From an uncultured Bacteroidales bacterium (GTDB lineage Bacteria; Bacteroidota; Bacteroidia; Bacteroidales; Paludibacteraceae), in NCBI GenBank assembly GCA_937916355.1, contig CALFTM010000037.1, positions 1 through 30,989 on the forward strand: 30,989 nt of DNA. The letters run 5' to 3'. The position numbers were made by a program, and so were the translations under genes. Each line of letters opens with the position of its first letter. The stretch's first letter is position 1. This document shows positions 15,075 to 25,181 of the stretch, in pieces. The notes under the pieces are model-generated. The model was not told the DNA's origin, did no database searches, and was given only the letters and a program-made list of their open reading frames with translations.

Positions 15075-16439
15075 ATGGCAAGGCAAGAAACAGTTAGTTT
15101 GAGTGACACTTTTGCAGAATTCAAAGAACTGAAAAACATAGACAGAAGCACGATGGTGAGTGTCCTTGAGGACTCTTTCAGAAGTGTTATTTCCAAAATG
15201 TTTGGGACAGATGAGAATTATGATGTGATCATAAACCCTGACAAGGGAGACTTTGAGATCTATCGTAACAGAACCGTTGTTGAAGATGAGGAATTGGAAG
15301 ATCCGAACACTGAGATCTCATTGACTGAGGCTCGCAAAATCGGAGATGATTTTTCTTTAGGAGAGGAGGTAACCGACAAGGTTGACTTCGCTTCTTTTGG
15401 TCGTCGTGCCATCTTGAATCTTCGCCAGACGTTGGCATCCAAAATTTTAGACCTTCAAAAAGATACTCTATACAATAAGTATAAAGAGAAGGTGGGAACA
15501 ATTGTCATCGGGGAAGTCTACCAAGTTTGGAAAAAGGAGATTTTACTTTTGGATGATGAGGGTAATGAGATGTTGTTGCCTAAACAAGAGCAGATCCCTT
15601 CGGATTTTTATCGTAAAGGCGATACTGTGCGTGCAGTTGTAGCAAAGGTTGATAATAAGAATAATAATCCAAAGATCATTCTTTCAAGAACATCGCCATT
15701 GTTCTTGCAGAGATTGTTTGAGTTGGAAGTTCCGGAAATTAACGATGGTTTGATCACTATTCGTAAGATTGCTCGAATCCCGGGAGAGCGTGCGAAAGTT
15801 GCGGTGGAGTCGTACGATGATCGTATCGACCCGGTAGGAGCTTGTGTGGGAATGAAGGGTTCTCGTATTCATGGTATCGTCCGTGAGTTGAGAAACGAGA
15901 ACATTGACGTAATCAACTTCACAAACAATCCATCGTTGTTCATTACAAGAGCATTGAGTCCTGCCCGTATCTCTTCTATCCATATCATGGAGGAGTTCAA
16001 GCGTGCAGAAGTGTTCTTGCGACCAGAGGAGGTCTCTATGGCCATCGGTAAGAATGGTATGAACATTCGTTTGGCTGGAATGTTGACAGAATATCAAATT
16101 GAGGTCTTCAGAGAGGTAGAAGAGAGAGCCGATGAAGACGATATCTACTTAAATGAGTTCTTAGATGAGATTGACCCATGGATCATCGACACGCTGAAAG
16201 GCATTGGATGCGATACTGCTAAACAGGTGTTGGCAATTCCTCGCGATGAGTTGATTCAGAGAACCGATTTGGAGGATGAGACAATCGATGAGGTTTTGAA
16301 TATCTTGAATGCGGAGTTTGAAGCTTCTGAAGAGGGTGTGTTCGAGAACGAGGATGTGAATTCCGAAGTGTCTAACGAAGAAGAAACCGAAGTTGCAGAA
16401 GATGCAAAAGAAGGTGTAAGTGAGGAAGAGCAAAACTAA
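15075..16439 (+). CDS. nusA: Transcription termination/antitermination factor NusA
   Basis: This 454-residue NusA binds RNA polymerase and nascent RNA and controls pausing, termination and antitermination. Visible parts: the N-terminal polymerase-binding domain (about 1-130), an S1 domain (about 135-205, beginning GTIVIGEVYQVWKKEILL), KH1 (ERAKVAVESYDDRIDPVGACVG then KGSRIHGIVREL) and KH2 (EVSMAIGKNGMNIRLAGML). A C-terminal helix-hairpin-like segment (about 375-415) and a strongly acidic tail of about 40 residues complete it. Length is typical for Bacteroidota. Confidence 0.96.
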   Translation: MARQETVSLSDTFAEFKELKNIDRSTMVSVLEDSFRSVISKMFGTDENYDVIINPDKGDFEIYRNRTVVEDEELEDPNTEISLTEARKIGDDFSLGEEVTDKVDFASFGRRAILNLRQTLASKILDLQKDTLYNKYKEKVGTIVIGEVYQVWKKEILLLDDEGNEMLLPKQEQIPSDFYRKGDTVRAVVAKVDNKNNNPKIILSRTSPLFLQRLFELEVPEINDGLITIRKIARIPGERAKVAVESYDDRIDPVGACVGMKGSRIHGIVRELRNENIDVINFTNNPSLFITRALSPARISSIHIMEEFKRAEVFLRPEEVSMAIGKNGMNIRLAGMLTEYQIEVFREVEERADEDDIYLNEFLDEIDPWIIDTLKGIGCDTAKQVLAIPRDELIQRTDLEDETIDEVLNILNAEFEASEEGVFENEDVNSEVSNEEETEVAEDAKEGVSEEEQN

Positions 16440-16457
16440 TAACATCTAAACAGGGAT

Positions 16458-19280
16458 ATGTCTATAAGATTAAGTAAAATAGCAAAAGAATTAAATGTTG
16501 GAGCAGAGACTGTCGTTGAGTTCTTATCTAAGAAAGGGCATCAAATCGATAATAATCTAAATTACCAATTGACTGATGAACAAGAGGCTCTTGCTTATGA
16601 GGGATTGGGTGCGAATAAGAAAATTAAAATAGAGTCTGAAAAGATTACGCAACAACGTCAAAGTAAGGAAAATAAAGGAAGTGTGTCAATTGAGGGGTTT
16701 GATGATAATAAGGAGGTGAAGATTCCTGTAGCAGAGATACAATCGCCCAAAATTGTGGGTAAAATAGATTTAGAAAACCCTGCTAAAAAGGTAAAACCAC
16801 AAGAAGAGAAGCCTCAACCTAAAAAGGAGGTTGTCGTTGAGAAGGTTGTGGAAAAACCAGTTGAGTCGGCTCCAGTAGCAGAGCCTGCCGTAAAAAAGGA
16901 GACCCCCGCTCCTGTCAAGGAGGAAAAGCGTCAGGAGACTCCTGCTCCGAAAAAAGTTGTGGCTCCGGAGGAGAAGAAGGACGAGAAAAATGAAGAGGTA
17001 TTTTCTCTTTCCAGACCTGCGCCTAAGACGATTAACGTCGTAGGAAAGATCGACTTGTCTTCTATCAACCAATCAACTCGTCCGAAAAAGAAGACGAAGG
17101 AGGAGAAGAAGTTGGAGCGTGAACAACGTAACAAGGCTGCCGCAAAAGATGGTCAGGCTCATGGGACAGCGCAAGGTGAGGGGGCTCATAAGGGTAAGCG
17201 TAAGAGAATCCAAAAAGAGCGCGTGGACATTAACGAGTTTAAAAACGACGGAAATGGAAACGGAAAGCAACAGCGTAACGGCCGCTCTAATGGAGATAAT
17301 GCTAACAACAACAATGCTGGTGGAGGTCATGGCAAAAAGAAGGACAACTTCCGAAAAAATGTCTTCAAACCAGAGGTTAGCGAAGAGGATGTTCAGAAAC
17401 AGATTAAGGAGACACTTGCTCGTTTGACAAGTAAGGGTCAAAAGACGAAAGGTTCTAAACACCGTCGTGATAAGAGGGAGTTGCAGGCAACCAGACTGCA
17501 AGAACAGGAAGAGCAAGAGTTGTTAGACTCTAAAAAGCTGAAGATTACGGAGTTTGTAACCGTAAGTGAATTGGCAACAATGATGGATGTTCCTGTTACT
17601 CAGGTAATTGGAACGTGTATGGGATTTGGTTTGATGGTATCTATCAACCAACGTCTGGATGCGGAGTCCATCAACATTGTGGCAGAAGAGTTTGGTTTTG
17701 AGACTGAATATGTGAGTGCGGAGGTAACCGCTGCTATTCAAGAAGAAGAGGATGCTGAGGAGGATTTGGTGGCTCGTCCGCCAATTGTGACTGTCATGGG
17801 TCACGTCGACCATGGTAAGACCTCTCTTTTGGACTACATCCGTAAGGCGAATGTTATTGCCGGAGAGGCAGGAGGTATTACCCAGCATATTGGTGCATAT
17901 AATGTGACGTTGAAGAATGGTCAGCAGATCACGTTCCTCGACACGCCGGGACACGAGGCGTTTACCGCAATGCGTGCGCGTGGTGCGAAGGTTACGGATA
18001 TTGCGATTATCATTGTGGCAGCCGATGACGATGTGATGCCTCAGACCATCGAGGCGATCAATCACGCTTCAATTGCTGGTGTGCCAATTGTGTTTGCAAT
18101 CAATAAAATTGATAAACCGACAGCCAACCCTGATAAGATCAAAGAGAAGCTTGGTAGTATGAACTACTTGGTGGAAGAGTGGGGTGGAAAATACCAATCA
18201 CAAGACATTGCCGCAAAGAAGGGTATTGGAGTTGACGAGTTGATGGAGAAGGTGCTTTTGGAAGCCGAAATCCTCGAATTGAAAGCCAACCCGAGTCGTC
18301 GTGCAGTCGGTTCTATTATAGAGTCCCAGTTGGATAAAGGTCGTGGTTATGTTTCAACCGTTTTGGTGAGCAATGGTACGCTCCGCGTGGGTGATGTGGT
18401 TGTGGCAGGAACGAACTATGGTCGTGTAAAAGCGATGTTCAATGAGCGTAACCAGCGTGTGACGGAAGCTAAGCCTTCAGAGCCGGTGGTGATTCTTGGT
18501 TTGAATGGAGCGCCTCAGGCAGGAGACAATTTCAATGTGTTGGAGACTGAGCAGGAGGCTCGCGAAATCGCTACAAAGCGTGAGCAGTTGCAACGTGAGC
18601 AAGGACTCCGTACCACTAAGCACCTCACTTTGGAGGAGATCGCGCGCCGTCGTGCATTAGGAAATTTCCAAGAGATGAACATCATCGTAAAAGCGGATGT
18701 GGATGGATCTGCAGAGGCTTTGAAAGACTCATTGGAGAAACTCTCTACAGAGGAGTTTGCGGTGAATGTGATCCACAAGGCAGTCGGACAGATTTCGGAG
18801 TCGGATGTCATGTTGGCTTCTACTGCGGATGCGATCATCGTAGGATTCCAAGTAAGACCATCTATCGCAGCAAGAAAGGTTGCGGAGAAGGAAGGTGTGG
18901 ACATTCGTTTGTATTCTATCATCTACGACGCTATCGAGCAGATGAAGGATGCGATGGTGGGTATGTTGTCGCCAGAGTTGAAGGAGGAGATTACAGGAAA
19001 TGCGGAGGTACAGGAGACTTTCAAGATCAGCAAAGTGGGTACGATTGCAGGATGTATTGTGCGTGATGGAAAAATCAAACGTGGTAATAAAGTCCGCATC
19101 ATTCGCGATGGTATCGTCATCTACACAGGAGAGTTGGCTTCGTTGAAACGCTTCAAAGATGATGTCAAGGAGGTTGCGAACGGTTATGAGTGTGGTTTGA
19201 ATATTGCTGGTTATAACGACCTTCGTGTAGGTGATTTCATCGAGAGCTTTGAAGAGGTTGAGGTAAAACGTACTCTCTAA
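16458..19280 (+). CDS. infB: Translation initiation factor IF-2
   Basis: This 940-residue IF-2 is the GTPase that delivers initiator tRNA to the ribosome. The N-terminal IF2_N helix domain (MSIRLSKIAKELNVGAETVVEF) is followed by a long low-complexity Lys/Glu/Pro and then Asn/Gly-rich linker (about 55-330), and a second IF2_N-like segment (about 360-410). The G domain has G1 GHVDHGKT at 448-455, G3 DTPGHEAF and G4 NKID. Domains II to IV follow to the end. The long variable linker is normal in Bacteroidota. It starts 18 nt after nusA. Confidence 0.97.
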   Translation: MSIRLSKIAKELNVGAETVVEFLSKKGHQIDNNLNYQLTDEQEALAYEGLGANKKIKIESEKITQQRQSKENKGSVSIEGFDDNKEVKIPVAEIQSPKIVGKIDLENPAKKVKPQEEKPQPKKEVVVEKVVEKPVESAPVAEPAVKKETPAPVKEEKRQETPAPKKVVAPEEKKDEKNEEVFSLSRPAPKTINVVGKIDLSSINQSTRPKKKTKEEKKLEREQRNKAAAKDGQAHGTAQGEGAHKGKRKRIQKERVDINEFKNDGNGNGKQQRNGRSNGDNANNNNAGGGHGKKKDNFRKNVFKPEVSEEDVQKQIKETLARLTSKGQKTKGSKHRRDKRELQATRLQEQEEQELLDSKKLKITEFVTVSELATMMDVPVTQVIGTCMGFGLMVSINQRLDAESINIVAEEFGFETEYVSAEVTAAIQEEEDAEEDLVARPPIVTVMGHVDHGKTSLLDYIRKANVIAGEAGGITQHIGAYNVTLKNGQQITFLDTPGHEAFTAMRARGAKVTDIAIIIVAADDDVMPQTIEAINHASIAGVPIVFAINKIDKPTANPDKIKEKLGSMNYLVEEWGGKYQSQDIAAKKGIGVDELMEKVLLEAEILELKANPSRRAVGSIIESQLDKGRGYVSTVLVSNGTLRVGDVVVAGTNYGRVKAMFNERNQRVTEAKPSEPVVILGLNGAPQAGDNFNVLETEQEAREIATKREQLQREQGLRTTKHLTLEEIARRRALGNFQEMNIIVKADVDGSAEALKDSLEKLSTEEFAVNVIHKAVGQISESDVMLASTADAIIVGFQVRPSIAARKVAEKEGVDIRLYSIIYDAIEQMKDAMVGMLSPELKEEITGNAEVQETFKISKVGTIAGCIVRDGKIKRGNKVRIIRDGIVIYTGELASLKRFKDDVKEVANGYECGLNIAGYNDLRVGDFIESFEEVEVKRTL

Positions 19281-19293
19281 ATAGTGGTTTATA

Positions 19294-19779
19294 ATGGCCG
19301 TATTTGATATAATTCTCATCGCCATAATGGTCTATGCGATTATTCAAGGTCTGATGAAGGGGTTTGTGATGTCGATCGCTTCTTTGTTGGGAGTTCTTGT
19401 GAGTCTTTATGTGACGAAGAACTATGGATCGATGTTGATGGATTTTGTCCTTTCAAAGATTGGTTGGACGGCAGAGGTGAATACTGCAGTATCCTATGTC
19501 ATCGTCTTCCTTGTCATGATGATATTGGTTCGTTATGTGGCGATATTGGTTAATAAATTATTAAAGTTCGCCATGTTGGGGTGGCTCGACAAATTGTTGG
19601 GGGGCGTTTTCTCATGGGTGAAGTGCCTTGTGATATTGAGTGTGTTGCTCTATTCGTTTGGAAAGATAAATGGGTATTTCCATTTTGTTTCGGATGAATA
19701 TTTGTCGCAAACCATGCTTTATGAACCGATACGATCGATCGCCTATCTATTTTTCAAAGGAGAGACAATCGATGTTTAA
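19294..19779 (+). CDS. CvpA family membrane protein
   Basis: This 161-residue protein has four predicted TM helices. The N-terminal FDIILIAIMVYAIIQGLMKGF and the following glycine/serine-rich second helix are typical of the CvpA (colicin V production) family, whose biochemical role is poorly defined. It begins 13 nt after infB, so it closes the rimP operon, and an intrinsic terminator lies 18 nt after its stop. In many Bacteroidales suf genes follow cvpA; here the operon ends. Confidence 0.88.
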   Translation: MAVFDIILIAIMVYAIIQGLMKGFVMSIASLLGVLVSLYVTKNYGSMLMDFVLSKIGWTAEVNTAVSYVIVFLVMMILVRYVAILVNKLLKFAMLGWLDKLLGGVFSWVKCLVILSVLLYSFGKINGYFHFVSDEYLSQTMLYEPIRSIAYLFFKGETIDV

Positions 19780-19797
19780 GAATTTGATATGTGTGGA

Positions 19798-19834
19798 GAG
19801 AGGAGTGTTTTTTTAATCACTCCTCTCTTTTTTT
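19798..19834 (+). terminator. Intrinsic terminator after the rimP-nusA-infB-cvpA operon
   Basis: A perfect 10-bp stem GAGAGGAGTG / CACTCCTCTC (19798-19807, 19818-19827), T-rich 10-nt loop, followed by seven T's. Confidence 0.92.
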
Positions 19835-19939
19835 GAGGTGGCATCGAAATAAGCGGTGATAAAATTTGCATTTTTCCGAAATAGAGCAGAATTTTGTTTT
19901 TATAAATTGTTGAATAGGTGTTCCATAAAAGAGAAAAAT

Positions 19940-22900
19940 ATGATAGGAGAACCATTTTTAAAAACAGTAGCGAAAGATTTATTGAGCAAGTACGATGGAG
20001 AGTTGTCTGAAGTCACAGTTGTTTTTCCTAATAACCGTGCGAAGATTTTCTTTAATAAGTACCTGTATGAATGTGCAGGTAAACCATTGTGGTCTCCTTC
20101 CTATACCACTATTCAGCAACTATTTCAGTCTTGCTCTTCATTGAAGGTGGTAGACCCGATAAAACTGGTATGCCTCCTCTATGAAGTATATGAGCAGGTA
20201 TTGTCAGAACGGGTCACCGACACCAGCGAGGAGTACCTTATCAAGGAGGAGAGTTTGGATGCCTTCTACAATTGGGGAACAGTCCTTTTAAGTGATTTTG
20301 AAGATGTGGACGACAACATGGTCGATGCGCAGATGCTCTTTCAGAATATAAAGGATACCATCCCCTTTGAAAACGACATGTCCCACCTGACAGACGAACA
20401 GCGTCAGGCGTTGAAACGTTTTTTTGATGTTTTTGAAAAGGGGGAGGAGACGAAGTTGAAACGTCGTTTCATGGTGTTGTGGGAGTTGTTGGGAGAAATA
20501 TACAGTCGTTTTAAGAAACGTCTTTTTGAACGTAACGAGGCTTATGAGGCAATGATGAAGCGTCAGGTTGTGGAGCAGTTGTCGAAGGATGCTGATGGCT
20601 CTGTTTCTATGCCAGAGGGGGTGTTTGTATTTGTCGGTTTTAATGTTTTGAATGAATGTGAAAGAAGATTTTTCAAAAAGCTTAAAGATGCGGGAATGGC
20701 TCGCTTCTATTGGGATTGTGATGATTTCTACATGAATGAGCAAGAGGGTAAGAATCGTGAGGCAGGACTTTTCATGCGACAGAACATTAAGGATTTCCCC
20801 AATGAGTTGTCCAATGTCTCATTATTGAAGCAGGAGAGAGAGGTGAACATTGTTGGTTCGCCTACTGAAAATGCGCAAGCCCGATATGTCGCAACGTTTT
20901 TAGAAAATCGTCCGGAGGGAGCGACCGACGATGATACAGTGGTGGTTTTGTGTAATGAGTCGTTGTTGCTTCCTGTTTTGCATTCTATTCCCAACGAGGA
21001 GGATGATAGTAAGGAGGAAAAATATGTCAATGTGACGATGGGTCTGCCTTTGTTGCAGACACCCCTATTTGGTTTGGTGCAAATATTGCTCTCTTACCAA
21101 GAGCGGCTCTCTTTCTTGAAGGTCAGTTCGTCGGACTCCCTTTTAAGCACTACAATCATTCCATTGATTAGAAATGAATATTTGCGGAGTGTTTTTCCAG
21201 AGGTGAAGAGTTGTGATGAGAGAATCCGTAAAAACAACTGGCGTTATTTCAAGTATGCAGACCTGTTGCAGGAAGAGAAGTATGGTTCTCTTTTCAAACG
21301 TTGCCAAACTCCGTTAGAATTGATTCTCTGGTTGAAAGGGATTATGACGAGGGTCTCCTCCCTATTCCGGAAAAACGAGCCAGAGGAGGAGGTTCAGCCA
21401 GAATCTGAAACGATTGTCCTTGAGGAACAGTTGTCGGGAAATAAGTACGCATCTCTATACGATGACTTATACAAGGAGACTTTATATCGGATATATCAAA
21501 CACTGACCAAGTTAGAAGGATTTATCAATGAAGGGATATTGAACATCCAGTTGAGCCTCATGCTCCAGTTGGTGGAGAAGTCTTTGAGTAGCATGTCGGT
21601 TCCTTTCACGGGAGAACAGGCAGAAGGGTTGCAGGTGATGGGTTTTTTGGAGACTCGAAACCTCGATTTTTCCAATGTGATTTTGCTCTCTGCCAATGAA
21701 AGCATATTACCCAAGTCTGCTTCAGAGAGTTCGTTCATCCCCTACTCTTTGCGTAAGGGTTACGGCATGACGACCATCGAACACAAAAACTCTCTTTACG
21801 CTTACTATTTCTATCGTCTGATCCAGCGTGCGGAAAATATCACTTTCATGTACAATGTGTCAACTGAGAGTACCTCAAAAGGTCAGATGAGCCGTTTCAT
21901 TTTGCAGATGTTGGTTGAGAGTGGCTACAAGTTCAATCGTAAGATGATTGGTTCGGACGCTCCGAAGGTGGAGCAGTTGAATTTGGTTATTCATAAAACA
22001 CCTGAAATTTTGCAGAAGCTCCGCAGTATGTATGATATTTCAGGAGGAACGCAAGGCAAGCGTATGATTTCACCTTCCTCGTTGAATGAGTATCTGGATT
22101 GTTCGTTGCGATTTTATTTAAATCGAGTGCTTCGGATTAGGAGGCAAGAGGAAATTTCCGATGAGGTGAAGATCAATGAGTTTGGTTCCGTTTTTCATAA
22201 GGCGATGGAATATTTTTATGAAGACATGATGCGGCAGATTCAGAAGCGGGGTGGTTCTCAACTGATTCAGGAGAGTGATTTCCCCCAAGACATGGAGAAG
22301 GACAAGGACTTTTCCCGAAAAGTTGAGGAGTATGTCATGAAGGCTTTCCGAACAGAATATTTTCACATTGAAAATGAAGAGGAAAAACTGCCACAATTGT
22401 CCGGTTTACAATTGTTCAGTAAAGATGCGGTAGTGCGATATGTGAAAAAAATGTTGCAGATAGACAAGGGCTACGCACCATTTAAGTTGATAGGTAATGA
22501 GCATGACATAAAGGATGAGATTTCCATCAGTTTAGCGGATGGAGACGAGGTGCGTGTGCTTGTAGGAGGTATCATAGACCGTTTGGATGAGAAGGAGGGC
22601 ATTGTCCGCATTTTGGATTATAAGACAGGAGGGCAGTCGCGTATCATTAAGGAGGTCGCCGACCTATTTAAGGCGAACGCCCCCAAAAGGTATGGTTATG
22701 GAATGCAGGTGATGATCTACTCCTATCTATATTCAAAGAAAAATGGGGGAGTGGATGTGAAAACCGCCATCGCATACGTGACGAAGGCAAAAAGCGCAGA
22801 AGATTTCGATTTAAAAATAGAAGGGGAACTGGGGTGTGCCAATCCTTATTTCCCTGCATTAGAAGAGGGGTTGCAGCAGACCATTCAAAGTATTTTCGAT

Positions 22901-22999
22901 AAAGACATCCCATTCTCTGCTAATAAAAATGGAGAGGGGTGCAAATATTGTGATTTCAGATCCTACTGTGGTCTGAAAGATGACAATCAGTTTTTTTAA
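19940..22999 (+). CDS. AddB-like PD-(D/E)XK nuclease with predicted Fe-S cluster
   Basis: The protein is 1019 residues from the ATG at 19940; an earlier in-frame ATG at 19856 adds 28 atypical residues. The N-terminal two thirds resemble the inactivated UvrD-like helicase part of AddB (VVFPNNRAKIFFNKYL; VVVLCNESLLLPVLHSIP). The C-terminal third is a RecB-type nuclease: GGIIDRLDE (Asp880) and ILDYKTGG (Asp893, Lys895), then QVMIYSYLYSK. Four cysteines, C721, C1001, C1004 and C1010, have the spacing of the AddB 4Fe-4S staple (C, long gap, CxxCx5C). It probably works in double-strand-break end resection with an AddA-type helicase-nuclease encoded elsewhere. Confidence 0.85.
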   Translation: MIGEPFLKTVAKDLLSKYDGELSEVTVVFPNNRAKIFFNKYLYECAGKPLWSPSYTTIQQLFQSCSSLKVVDPIKLVCLLYEVYEQVLSERVTDTSEEYLIKEESLDAFYNWGTVLLSDFEDVDDNMVDAQMLFQNIKDTIPFENDMSHLTDEQRQALKRFFDVFEKGEETKLKRRFMVLWELLGEIYSRFKKRLFERNEAYEAMMKRQVVEQLSKDADGSVSMPEGVFVFVGFNVLNECERRFFKKLKDAGMARFYWDCDDFYMNEQEGKNREAGLFMRQNIKDFPNELSNVSLLKQEREVNIVGSPTENAQARYVATFLENRPEGATDDDTVVVLCNESLLLPVLHSIPNEEDDSKEEKYVNVTMGLPLLQTPLFGLVQILLSYQERLSFLKVSSSDSLLSTTIIPLIRNEYLRSVFPEVKSCDERIRKNNWRYFKYADLLQEEKYGSLFKRCQTPLELILWLKGIMTRVSSLFRKNEPEEEVQPESETIVLEEQLSGNKYASLYDDLYKETLYRIYQTLTKLEGFINEGILNIQLSLMLQLVEKSLSSMSVPFTGEQAEGLQVMGFLETRNLDFSNVILLSANESILPKSASESSFIPYSLRKGYGMTTIEHKNSLYAYYFYRLIQRAENITFMYNVSTESTSKGQMSRFILQMLVESGYKFNRKMIGSDAPKVEQLNLVIHKTPEILQKLRSMYDISGGTQGKRMISPSSLNEYLDCSLRFYLNRVLRIRRQEEISDEVKINEFGSVFHKAMEYFYEDMMRQIQKRGGSQLIQESDFPQDMEKDKDFSRKVEEYVMKAFRTEYFHIENEEEKLPQLSGLQLFSKDAVVRYVKKMLQIDKGYAPFKLIGNEHDIKDEISISLADGDEVRVLVGGIIDRLDEKEGIVRILDYKTGGQSRIIKEVADLFKANAPKRYGYGMQVMIYSYLYSKKNGGVDVKTAIAYVTKAKSAEDFDLKIEGELGCANPYFPALEEGLQQTIQSIFDKDIPFSANKNGEGCKYCDFRSYCGLKDDNQFF

Positions 23000-23014
23000 T
23001 TCAGGTTGGGGGAG

Positions 23015-23668
23015 TTAGAAGATGAGTGCGGTAGCCTTTCGGATGAGTATTCCCCAGTCGAAGAGGGAGAAAAGGCTGATGCACAATATTCCGTTAGCAA
23101 AACCTGCTATCAATTGGAGGGGTGTGTGGCGACGCAGTTGCAGTCTCGCCGCAGCCAACAGTCCGGCAGCAAGGATTGAAGCACAAAAGACGAAGACCGG
23201 ATTGGTGCCGGTTGAGAGGCTCACAATGAAGATACTTGCCACCAAACCTCCGATGCCAGTGAGGTGTGCGCTGATTTTCCACCATTTGCTGATGATTGCG
23301 GTGATCAGAGTCGCAATAGCGATGGAGACCATGATATTGATGATGAAAAGAGGCATGGCATATCTGAAAAGCATGATAGCGCAAGCGAAGAAACTGAAGG
23401 AGGTGACCAACATAGGCAGTACCCTATCCTCTTTATTGTACATTTTCACATTCGAGATCATGTTCATCTGTTTCAGCAGTATGTATGAAATGAGAGGTAG
23501 AAGGATGGAAAAGACGATGATGATGAGAAAACACACCACGATGTATGATTTTGGAAAAAAAGAAAACAAAGGAAGCTGGAACAACAGCGAGATGCCATAA
23601 AGCGGCATGAACAGTGGAAAGAAAAGAAATGAGATGGCAGAAGCCAGAGTGTCTAAGAATTTCTCCAT
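23015..23668 (-). CDS. PAP2-like membrane phosphatase family protein (variant motifs)
   Basis: The protein is 217 residues from the ATG at 23668; the frame opens 11 codons earlier and would then overlap rpoN. Six TM helices are predicted. Degenerate PAP2 motifs are in the right order: NKEDRVLP (motif 1, KxxxxxxRP), SAHLTGIGG (motif 2, PSGH) and ARLQLRRHTPLQLIAG (motif 3, SRxxxxxHxxxD). The motif 3 Asp is replaced by Gln and motif 2 lacks Pro-Ser-Gly, so catalysis is uncertain. Such variants are common in Bacteroidota next to other genes of unknown role. It follows rpoN by about 30 nt and converges with the AddB-like gene 15 nt away. Confidence 0.72.
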   Translation of the reverse strand: MEKFLDTLASAISFLFFPLFMPLYGISLLFQLPLFSFFPKSYIVVCFLIIIVFSILLPLISYILLKQMNMISNVKMYNKEDRVLPMLVTSFSFFACAIMLFRYAMPLFIINIMVSIAIATLITAIISKWWKISAHLTGIGGLVASIFIVSLSTGTNPVFVFCASILAAGLLAAARLQLRRHTPLQLIAGFANGILCISLFSLFDWGILIRKATALIF

Positions 23669-23697
23669 TTTGATGTTGTTAAAAGTTCTGAAATATA

Positions 23698-25149
23698 TCA
23701 AGAAATCTCTTTTCGGAGGCGGGCTACAGAATATCCGAGTTGCTCACGGTATTTTGCGACGGTTCGTCGGGCGATGTCAATTCCCTTCTCTTTAAGAGCC
23801 TCCATCAGTTTGTCGTCCGTCAGTGGCTCATTTTTGTCCTCATTTTCGATTAGTTCATTGATGAGTACCTTAATTTTATTGCTCGAAACCTCCTCTCCGC
23901 CAATATTTTGTATTGAATTATTGAAGAAGAATTTCACGGGGAATACACCAAATTCGGTCTGGACATACTTGCTGTTGCTCACACGTGAGATCGTCGAGAC
24001 ATCGTAGCCCGTCATATCTGCCACATCTTTCAGGATGAGCGGTTTCAGCTTCGTTTCGTCCCCTTCCAAGAAAAAAGTCTTTTGTCGTTGAACGATAGCG
24101 TGCATGGTGCGCATGAGTGTCTCCTGACGCTGTTTGACGGCATCAATAAACCATTTGGCGGCATCCAATTTTTGTTTTACGAAAAGAGCTGCATCACGGA
24201 TTTCCTTGTTATCCTCCTTGTGGTCGGAGTAGTTTTGTAGCATCTCCGCAAAAGTTTTGTTGATGCGGAGAGAGGGTTGATTATCATTGTTGAGAGAGAC
24301 GATGAGGTTGCCATCTTCATTTTCTACGATGAAATCGGGGATAAGTTGTGTGCTGTTCGACTCCAATTCGTTTTCCCACGCATTACCCGGTTTAGGGTTG
24401 AGTTTGATGATTTCATCCATCGCCTCTTTGATTTGGGTGGCGGAGAGATCCAATTTCAGTTCAATCTGTTTGAACCTTTTTTGTGAGAAATCATCGAACG
24501 TTTCCGAGAGCATTAAGATTGCGTTTTGAATGACGGGAGTTGTTTTCTTTCGTTTCAGTTGTAGAAGCAGGCACTCCTGTAGCGAAGAAGCTGCGATGCC
24601 CGGAGGGTCGAATGATTGTATGATCTGTATTGCGTCAGTCATTTCCTCTTTTTCGACCATCAGAGATGTTTGAAAAGCATAATCATCCACCAAGGATTCA
24701 GCGTCACGTCGGATGTAACCTTCGTTGTCGATATTTCCGATGACAAATTCGCAAAGCGATTTCTGACGGTCGGAAAGTTTTTGCAAGTTGAGTTGCTCGA
24801 TTAGCGCGTCCCTTTGAGACGAATTGCTGACAAGCTGGCTGTTCTGTTGATACTCCTCGCTGATGTGTTGAGGCGTGCTGTAGTCGGGAATGTCCTCATC
24901 AGAGCGGTAGTCGTCCAAAGAGAAATCTTCGTTTTCGCTCGTATTGTAGTCCTCTTCAGCCTTCAGTTTTTCGATTTTCTCCCCTTCAATTTCTTCATGA
25001 GAATACTCCTCAAGAGCCGGATTGACCTCCAACTCCTGTTTGATTCTCTCTTCCATTTCCAACGATGTGATTTCAAGCATTTTAATCGTTTGGATTTGGA
25101 GTGGTGAGAGTTTTTGTTGAATCTTTTGCTGAAGTTTCTGCTGAAGCAT
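23698..25149 (-). CDS. rpoN: RNA polymerase sigma-54 factor
   Basis: The protein is 483 residues. Region I is Gln/Leu-rich (MLQQKLQQKIQQKLSPLQIQ), followed by an acidic region II, the core-binding domain (FDPPGIAASSLQECLLLQL), the HTH-containing region and the C-terminal RpoN box ARRTVAKYREQL. It directs polymerase to -24/-12 promoters with AAA+ activators. The frame opens at 25182, but that ATG lies inside the -7 box TATCTTTG (plus 25182-25189), so translation must start at the internal ATG at 25149, exactly where the family's N-terminus begins. Confidence 0.95.
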   Translation of the reverse strand: MLQQKLQQKIQQKLSPLQIQTIKMLEITSLEMEERIKQELEVNPALEEYSHEEIEGEKIEKLKAEEDYNTSENEDFSLDDYRSDEDIPDYSTPQHISEEYQQNSQLVSNSSQRDALIEQLNLQKLSDRQKSLCEFVIGNIDNEGYIRRDAESLVDDYAFQTSLMVEKEEMTDAIQIIQSFDPPGIAASSLQECLLLQLKRKKTTPVIQNAILMLSETFDDFSQKRFKQIELKLDLSATQIKEAMDEIIKLNPKPGNAWENELESNSTQLIPDFIVENEDGNLIVSLNNDNQPSLRINKTFAEMLQNYSDHKEDNKEIRDAALFVKQKLDAAKWFIDAVKQRQETLMRTMHAIVQRQKTFFLEGDETKLKPLILKDVADMTGYDVSTISRVSNSKYVQTEFGVFPVKFFFNNSIQNIGGEEVSSNKIKVLINELIENEDKNEPLTDDKLMEALKEKGIDIARRTVAKYREQLGYSVARLRKEIS

Positions 25150-25181
25150 ATTGTTTAGTAAATCCCGATTACAATTACGCA

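Noticed and set aside
17119..17427. 102-codon ORF inside infB in another frame, and similar long antisense ORFs inside gldG, nusA, infB and argC
   Set aside because: These are shadows of strongly coding genes; none has its own promoter or a recognisable protein motif.
23022..23600. 192-codon plus-strand ORF opposite the PAP2-like gene
   Set aside because: The minus-strand protein has TM helices and ordered PAP2 motifs; the plus-strand translation is Met/Lys/Arg-rich shadow sequence.
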